A stretch of 19,041 bases of DNA, from positions 1-19,041 of the forward strand of contig CALWWH010000194.1 in the NCBI GenBank assembly GCA_944385195.1. Reading direction: 5' to 3'. The notes under the pieces were generated by a model. It saw nothing but the letters and a program-made list of their open reading frames with translations, had not been told where the DNA came from and ran no database searches. Both the position numbers and the translations under genes were made by a program. This stretch comes from an uncultured Oscillospiraceae bacterium. GTDB taxonomy: Bacteria > Bacillota > Clostridia > Oscillospirales > Oscillospiraceae. Shown one piece after another: positions 14,054 to 19,041 of the stretch (the first letter of the stretch is position 1; each line of letters begins with the position of its first letter).

Positions 14054-15760
14054 ATGAAAACCCGTTTATTGAGTTTGCTTTTGACTGCCATGCTGCTGGC
14101 CGGCCTTCTCGCCGGCTGCGCCGGCGAACCTGCGGATACCCCAGCTACGGATACCCCTGCCGAGACGCCGGCGGAAACGCCAGCGGAGGAACCGTCCGAA
14201 GAGCCCGCAGAAGAGCCTGCGGATGCTCCCGCAGAAGAGCCTACGGATGCTCCCGCAGAGGAGCCCGCCAATCTCGCGGACATCTTCCCTCTGAGTGAAG
14301 AGGTCGTCTATACCGGCTGGGCAGCCCGGACTGTGGAGCTGGCGCCCAACGACCCGCTGGAGAGCACGCCTGCCCACCAGTGGCTATATGAGACGACCAA
14401 CGTCCGTGTAGAGTGGGAGAACGTCTCCGACGGTGCGGCGAATGAGCAGTTTAACCTAATGCTGGTATCCGGCGACTATCCCAACCTGCTGCAGGCTGGT
14501 CCCGCCAGCTACACCTCCGGCCTTCAGAGCGCCATTGACGATGATATTCTCCAGGATGTTTCCGACTACATCGAGGGCGGCTATGCACCCAACTATCAGG
14601 CCCTGCGGGAGGCTGACGATACCCTGCGTAAGGATACCATGCTCGACAGCGGCGCGATCCCCGGCTTCCACCGCGTGCTGACCAGCCAGCAGAGCGCCTA
14701 TGCCGGCTGGACGCTCCGGGCCGACATCGCCCGGGAGCTGGGCTTTGATCTAGACCAGGTCGTGACCCTGGATGATTATCACGAGCTGGCCACTGCGTTC
14801 AGAGATTATGGCCTGGAGACTCCCGTAGAGCTGGCCGTCACCGGCATGGACAGCAACTTCATGCCCGCCTTTGGCCTCAATGGCGGCTTTGGCACGGCCC
14901 CTTGGCGGCAGGTCGATGGCAAGGTTGAGTACTGCCTGACCACCCAGGATTACTACGACTATCTGAGTACCATGATCCAGTGGTACAACGAGGGCCTGTT
15001 CGACAGCAACTTCAACGGCGTTACTGCTTCTGTTGCCTTCAGTAACGACATCATCGCCACCGGCTCTGTGGGTATTTTCAACATCCTGGCCACCCAGGCC
15101 AAGCTGGTCAAGGACCTGTCCGGCTGCGAGTATCAGCCGGTTCCCGCGCCGATCATTGATAAGTATGGATGCCGGCCCATCGTGCAGGTCGGCGGCTGCT
15201 TCAGCCGTCTGGACGGTGTCTTCACCGGCGTGTCTACTACGGCTGAGAATCTCGAGGTTCTGATCCCCTATCTGGACTTTATGTACAGCGAGGAGGCCTA
15301 CCTGCCGCTGAACTTCGGCATTGAAGGCGAAACCTACGAGTTCGATGAGAACGGCCAGCCCACCTATACCCAGGCCTTTATGGACAGCCCCGACGGCTGG
15401 GTCAAGCAGGTTCGCTACTACTGCGGGTATGACACCGTCTCCAACCTCTTCTTCTGGGAGAGCCAGAAGGTCGGCCAGGCAGACGAGGTCATCTACGCCT
15501 ATGACATCTGGGATAAGTACTACGATGAGCAGTTTACCATGCCTTCTCTGGATCTGACAGCCGAGGAGAGCGAGGACTACGCCAGCGCGTTCTCTGACAT
15601 CCAGACCTACGCCGGTGAGATGGTCCTGAAGTTCATCCTGGGCATCGAGCCGCTCACAGAGGAGAGCTACGCTACGTACTGCTCGCAGATCGAGGCTATG
15701 GGCATTGATACCTGCACCGAGGTCTACCAGGGCGCGTATGACCGCTATCTGACCCGCTGA
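14054..15760 (+). CDS. Extracellular solute-binding lipoprotein 2
   Basis: This is a 568-aa lipid-anchored substrate-binding protein, probably for a carbohydrate ABC importer. The signal peptide ends in a canonical LLAGC lipobox (lipid cysteine 22). A low-complexity Pro/Glu/Ala/Thr linker spans about residues 25-73, then the binding domain. Shared blocks with lipoprotein 3 include EQFNLMLVSGDY (EQFSLMLVSDDY there), APNYQALRE, MYSEEAYLPLNFGIEGE and the C-terminal AYDRYLTR. The start has AAGGAGG eight bases upstream. It is the first gene of the plus arm. The binding domains of the three lipoproteins have diverged far more than their ends, suggesting different ligands. No permease partner is in the window. 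Confidence 0.88.
   Translation: MKTRLLSLLLTAMLLAGLLAGCAGEPADTPATDTPAETPAETPAEEPSEEPAEEPADAPAEEPTDAPAEEPANLADIFPLSEEVVYTGWAARTVELAPNDPLESTPAHQWLYETTNVRVEWENVSDGAANEQFNLMLVSGDYPNLLQAGPASYTSGLQSAIDDDILQDVSDYIEGGYAPNYQALREADDTLRKDTMLDSGAIPGFHRVLTSQQSAYAGWTLRADIARELGFDLDQVVTLDDYHELATAFRDYGLETPVELAVTGMDSNFMPAFGLNGGFGTAPWRQVDGKVEYCLTTQDYYDYLSTMIQWYNEGLFDSNFNGVTASVAFSNDIIATGSVGIFNILATQAKLVKDLSGCEYQPVPAPIIDKYGCRPIVQVGGCFSRLDGVFTGVSTTAENLEVLIPYLDFMYSEEAYLPLNFGIEGETYEFDENGQPTYTQAFMDSPDGWVKQVRYYCGYDTVSNLFFWESQKVGQADEVIYAYDIWDKYYDEQFTMPSLDLTAEESEDYASAFSDIQTYAGEMVLKFILGIEPLTEESYATYCSQIEAMGIDTCTEVYQGAYDRYLTR
14210..14257 (+). repeat. Two 24-base tandem repeats in the lipoprotein 2 linker
   Basis: Units 14210-14233 and 14234-14257 differ by one base and encode EEPADAPA and EEPTDAPA. 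They lie in the disordered linker between the lipid anchor and the binding domain. Confidence 0.8.
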
Positions 15761-15814
15761 CCGACTGTTCCCTAAAAGTTCACCTAAATTGTAAAAAGAA
15801 AGTGAGGTAAACCT

Positions 15815-17527
15815 ATGAAAACCCGTTTATTGAGTCTCCTTTTGGCTGCGCTGCTGCTGATCGGCATTCTTGCCGGCTGCTCCAGTGAACCCGCGGATAC
15901 TCCGACGACCGACACCCCGGTTGAAACCCCGACGGAGGAGCCGGCCGAAGAGCCTTCTGAAGAGCCTTCTGAAGAGCCTTCTGAGCCCTCCGAGGAGCCG
16001 GCGGAAGAGAGCTACCTTCCCCTGGTTACCGAGCCGGCAGAGTTCTCCATCTGGACTGCCAGCGATGGCTTTGTTGACATCGATGATGACGCTACCTTGA
16101 ACAACACCCCCTATTGGGAGCATGTTGCTGAGCAGACCGGCGTTTCTCTCGATTGGGTGACTGTCTCCACTGCCTCCCAGACCGAGCAGTTCAGCCTGAT
16201 GCTGGTCTCCGACGACTATGAGGACTACATCAATTATCAGGCCCGTTTCTATCCCAACGGCATGGCCAACGCCATCGATGAGGACATTGTCGTCGACATC
16301 GCGCCCTACATTGAGCAGGGCCTGGCCCCGCATTATCAGGCGCTGCGCGAGTCTGACGAGCGCATCCGTACTGACACCATGCTCGACGACGGCCGGATTG
16401 GCGGCTTCTACCGTATTCTTGACAGCTACCAGTCCAGCTGGGCGGGTCCCATCATTGCAGAAGAGTGGGTGGAGACAGCCGGATACAGCATTGATTCCCT
16501 GGTCAATCTGAGCGATTGGCACGACATGATGCTCACCCTGTCCCAGACGGAGGGCGTCGAGATCGCCATGGAGCTGTCTGCTGATGGCTTTGACGCTACC
16601 TTCCTCTCTTGCTTTGACATCCCCCGCGGCTACAGCTACGACAACAACTTCCGCCACATTGGCGACACCGTCGAATACAACTTCACCTCTGAGGATTTCT
16701 ACAACTACCTGGTGACCTTGAAGACCTGGTATGACGAAGGGATCTTTGACTCTGAGTTCTATGGCTTTACCGGCGGAACGCTGTCCTTCGGCGGTCAGGA
16801 TATCGTCTCCACAGGCGGCGTTGTGTGCATGCGCTCTCTGGGTTCCATGATTCCTCTGATGGACACCCTCTCCGGCCTGTCCTACCGCGGTATCGCCGCG
16901 CCTTTGCAGGATGGCCGCACCACCCGTAACGTTGCCATGACCGACGCCTCCTTCTCCCGCGTGGAGCAGAACCACTGGGCCATCACCACCGCCTGCGAGG
17001 ATGTGGAGCTGGCAGTCCGCTTTGCAGACTACTTCTACTCTGAGGAGGCCTTTATGGAGCTCAACTACGGCATGGAAGGCGAGTGCTACACCCTCAACGA
17101 GAATGGTGAGCCGGTCTTTACCGATATGATGGTTTCCAACCCCGACGACATCAACTACATGACCCTCATCAGCTATTACGGTGGCTTCGGTTCCGCCGTC
17201 GGCCGCTATGATTGGCAGGCCCAGTTTAACAACATGGACTCCGTGGCCGTCGAGTGCTATGACATTTGGGACGCTACCTGGAGTCGTGAGAGCGACCAGT
17301 ACACCCTGCCGCTGCTGTCCCTGACCCAGGACGAGAGCGAGACCTACAGCTCTACCTTCAGCGATATTGAGACCTACGTCTCTGAGATGACTGTCAAGTT
17401 TATCATCGGCCAGGAGGAACTGTCTGAGGAGTCTTACGCGGCTTACTGCCAGAACATCGAAGCAATGCGCATCGACGAGTGCACCGAGATTCTGCAGGCT
17501 GCCTACGAGCGTTATCTGGCTCGCTGA
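15815..17527 (+). CDS. Extracellular solute-binding lipoprotein 3
   Basis: This is a 570-aa lipoprotein, paralogue of lipoprotein 2. The signal peptide is nearly the same, with lipobox ILAGC and lipid cysteine 22. An acidic PEEPS-type linker follows to about residue 65, then the binding domain. The end reads IDECTEILQAAYERYLAR. It starts 54 bases after lipoprotein 2, with GTGAGGT as ribosome site and no terminator between, so the two are co-transcribed. The first 21 bases of the two genes are identical, which is higher than the match just downstream. The ligand is unknown; sugar is inferred from the family and the downstream isomerase. Confidence 0.88.
   Translation: MKTRLLSLLLAALLLIGILAGCSSEPADTPTTDTPVETPTEEPAEEPSEEPSEEPSEPSEEPAEESYLPLVTEPAEFSIWTASDGFVDIDDDATLNNTPYWEHVAEQTGVSLDWVTVSTASQTEQFSLMLVSDDYEDYINYQARFYPNGMANAIDEDIVVDIAPYIEQGLAPHYQALRESDERIRTDTMLDDGRIGGFYRILDSYQSSWAGPIIAEEWVETAGYSIDSLVNLSDWHDMMLTLSQTEGVEIAMELSADGFDATFLSCFDIPRGYSYDNNFRHIGDTVEYNFTSEDFYNYLVTLKTWYDEGIFDSEFYGFTGGTLSFGGQDIVSTGGVVCMRSLGSMIPLMDTLSGLSYRGIAAPLQDGRTTRNVAMTDASFSRVEQNHWAITTACEDVELAVRFADYFYSEEAFMELNYGMEGECYTLNENGEPVFTDMMVSNPDDINYMTLISYYGGFGSAVGRYDWQAQFNNMDSVAVECYDIWDATWSRESDQYTLPLLSLTQDESETYSSTFSDIETYVSEMTVKFIIGQEELSEESYAAYCQNIEAMRIDECTEILQAAYERYLAR
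15947..15982 (+). repeat. Three perfect 12-base tandem repeats in the lipoprotein 3 linker
   Basis: GAAGAGCCTTCT is repeated three times without change, encoding EEPS three times. Such repeats change copy number by slippage, here without breaking the frame. Confidence 0.85.
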
Positions 17528-17566
17528 TCAGACGCATGACTTGATCGATACAGGAGGATATAAATA

Positions 17567-18385
17567 ATGGCAAAGATGAAAGCTGGATATATTGGATTCT
17601 CTCTCGGCATGAAGCCGGAGGAAACGGATGCGTTTTACGCCAAGACCAAGGAGATTGGCTATCAGGGTACGGAAAACCTGGGCATGATGCTCCGCGACCC
17701 CAAGGATGAGGCCGCCATCGCCAAGATCAAGGCCACCGGCATGACCCCGCTGACCCTGGGCTGGGGCGTGCGCGACGGCGTTGTCCCCGATACGGATGAC
17801 CTCATCCGCCGCTGCCAGGCCATCGGCTGCAACCGCGTGACCTGCATGGGCGGCGAGATCTCCAACTATAAGTTCGGCGGCAAAAAAGAAAAGCCCACCT
17901 TCGACGAGATCCGCCGCGAGATCGACCTGATGGAAGCTGCCGCGGTGGCGCTGGACAAAGAGGGCATCGTCATGGCCTTCCACAACCACGACTGGGAGTT
18001 CACCATGGCCTATGAGGGCCTGCCCGCCTACTATCACATGATCGCCAACAGTGAGAAGCTGAAGTTCCTGGTGGACTGCGGCTGGGTCACCGTGGCCGGT
18101 ATCGACCCGGTCAAGCTTATCAATGACCTGGGCTCCCGCGTGGCGGCCCTGCACATCAAGGACTTCATCCCCGGCGAGGTTCCGCACCCCATGGGCGGCA
18201 CCCCGATGCCCCGCTTCACCACGCCCGGCACCGGTAAGCTGGACATCCACAACGTCCTAAAGGCCGGCGTCGAGAACAACATTGAGTGGGCCATCGTGGA
18301 GCAGGATTTCCTGTATAACCTCAGCGCCATCGAGACGCTGACTGCCGCGTACCTCAACATGAAGGAGACCGGCTACGTCGAATAA
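17567..18385 (+). CDS. Sugar isomerase/epimerase-like TIM-barrel protein C
   Basis: This is a 272-aa member of the same family as proteins A and B but clearly more distant. The putative metal site is kept: Glu144 in HNHDWEF, Asp170 in LVDCGW, His196 in LHIKDF, and Glu245 in VEQDF. RFTTPGTG and the C-terminal AYLNMKETG are also shared. The N-terminal third differs most, including a GWGVRDGVVPDTDD loop absent from A and B. AGGAGG lies nine bases before the ATG. It follows lipoprotein 3 by 39 bases and ends the plus operon before a strong terminator. It likely acts on the ligand, or an oxidised form of it, brought in through lipoproteins 2 and 3 (inference). Confidence 0.88.
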   Translation: MAKMKAGYIGFSLGMKPEETDAFYAKTKEIGYQGTENLGMMLRDPKDEAAIAKIKATGMTPLTLGWGVRDGVVPDTDDLIRRCQAIGCNRVTCMGGEISNYKFGGKKEKPTFDEIRREIDLMEAAAVALDKEGIVMAFHNHDWEFTMAYEGLPAYYHMIANSEKLKFLVDCGWVTVAGIDPVKLINDLGSRVAALHIKDFIPGEVPHPMGGTPMPRFTTPGTGKLDIHNVLKAGVENNIEWAIVEQDFLYNLSAIETLTAAYLNMKETGYVE

Positions 18386-18399
18386 CGCTTCGGCTTTCT

Positions 18400-18434
18400 G
18401 CCCCCGCTATACAGTTGTATGGCGGGGGCTTTTT
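18400..18434 (+). terminator. Terminator of the plus-arm operon
   Basis: A 13-bp stem (18400-18412 with 18417-18429, one G-T pair) with an AGTT loop is followed by five T. It lies 14 bases past the isomerase C stop. Confidence 0.92.
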
Positions 18435-18523
18435 GACGGGGTCAGATCCCTGCGCCGGCGGGGTATCATCTACATAGCTAGAAGAACACGGGGATATCAT
18501 TTTGAAATCTGTTCTTATATCCA

Positions 18524-18552
18524 TTGCCTTTTTTGATTTTTTGGGATATAAT
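18524..18552 (+). promoter_or_regulatory. Promoter of glyS
   Basis: TTGCCT (18524-18529), 17 bases, then a perfect TATAAT (18547-18552), about 55 bases before the ATG. The short leader has only a small GCCCG/CGGGC hairpin and no T-box sequence. Confidence 0.75.
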
Positions 18553-18607
18553 GTTCCCATTAAAACTTTGCCCGACAGCCAGCCGGGCGGGAAAGAAGGA
18601 ACTTATC

Positions 18608-19041
18608 ATGCTTCCCACAGAGAAAACCATGGAAAAAATCGTCGCCTTGTGTAAAAATCGAGGCTTTGTCTATCCGGGCTCCGAGATCTACGGCGGCCTG
18701 GCCAACTCCTGGGACTACGGCCCCCTGGGCGTCGAGCTGAAGAACAACATCAAGCGCGCCTGGTGGAAGAAGTTTGTCCAGGAATCCCCCTACAACGTCG
18801 GTATCGACGCGGCCATCCTGATGAATCCCCAGGTCTGGGTCGCTTCCGGCCATGTGGGCACCTTCAACGACCCCCTGATCGACTGCAAGGCTTGCAAAAT
18901 GCGTCACCGCGCGGACAAGCTGGTGGAGGATTTTGTCCACGAGCACAATATGGACGTCAATGTCGAGGCCATGGACAACGACCACCTGATGGCCTTCATC
19001 CGCGAGCACAAGGTCCCCTGCCCCGGCTGCGGCAAGAGCGA
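18608..19041 (+). CDS. glyS: Glycyl-tRNA synthetase, 3'-truncated
   Basis: This class II aminoacyl-tRNA synthetase charges tRNA-Gly with glycine in the cytoplasm. The first 144 codons are present and the frame is open to the window end. Diagnostic N-terminal blocks are KIVALCKNRGFVYPGSEIYG, GLANSWDYGPLGVELKNNIK, WWKKFVQE, NVGIDAAILMNPQVWVASGH, and a zinc-type cysteine pair CKAC near residues 96-99, with a later CPGC near the edge. This is the single-chain (homodimeric) type, not the alpha/beta GlyQ-GlyS type. AAGGA lies eight bases or so before the ATG. It is a housekeeping gene that marks the right edge of the accessory locus. Confidence 0.95.
   Translation, partial: MLPTEKTMEKIVALCKNRGFVYPGSEIYGGLANSWDYGPLGVELKNNIKRAWWKKFVQESPYNVGIDAAILMNPQVWVASGHVGTFNDPLIDCKACKMRHRADKLVEDFVHEHNMDVNVEAMDNDHLMAFIREHKVPCPGCGKS

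Noticed and set aside
18435..18607. T-box riboswitch before glyS
   Set aside because: The leader from the predicted start site is only about 50 bases, and no T-box sequence or specifier-stem layout is present.
1..19041. CRISPR arrays, insertion sequences, phage genes, tRNA or rRNA genes
   Set aside because: No spaced direct repeats, transposase or integrase frames, terminal inverted repeats, or RNA gene sequences were recognised.

Overview
The window looks like chromosome of a GC-rich, Gram-positive anaerobe of the class Clostridia, probably an Oscillospiraceae-type gut bacterium. Pointers are strong AGGAGG-type ribosome sites, a transketolase split into two genes, DUF4317 and DUF3810 proteins, single-chain GlyS, and CUT1-type solute-binding lipoproteins of the LplA/YtcQ kind. 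This placement is inferred from gene content; no marker gene fixes the species.

Left part (1-6000), mostly housekeeping. The C-terminal nine-tenths of leuB (3-isopropylmalate dehydrogenase, + strand) meets a convergent transketolase pair (- strand, C-terminal subunit 1043-1990, N-terminal subunit 1993-2829) at a strong hairpin. Upstream of the transketolase pair lies a HAD phosphatase of the phosphoglycolate-phosphatase type (-). It is divergent from a DUF4317 gene (+), and the two near-consensus promoters have overlapping -35 boxes. A DUF3810 membrane protein with an HExxH motif follows. Between that gene and the next (5988-6266) is a highly folded non-coding stretch with four back-to-back hairpins.

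Right part (6200-18434), a two-armed accessory sugar locus. The minus arm is read isomerase B -> isomerase A -> Gfo/Idh/MocA oxidoreductase -> solute-binding lipoprotein 1. The plus arm is read lipoprotein 2 -> lipoprotein 3 -> isomerase C -> terminator. Between the arms sit a MATE-family exporter (+) and a LacI-family regulator (-), convergent on a shared terminator. The three isomerases are paralogous TIM-barrel proteins with the same putative metal site, and A and B are about 81% identical. They pair with one NAD(P)-dependent sugar oxidoreductase and three lipoproteins, but no ABC permease, ATPase, sugar kinase or glycoside hydrolase is in view. My reading is uptake and oxidation/isomerisation, or oxidation/elimination, of an unidentified sugar, cyclitol or glycoside. 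The two minus-strand isomerase genes are each preceded by the same ~75-bp upstream element, with paired TGTCCC sites and a weak promoter. This suggests one unidentified activator controls both.

Right edge: the start of glyS (glycyl-tRNA synthetase, +), with its own promoter, truncated by the window end.
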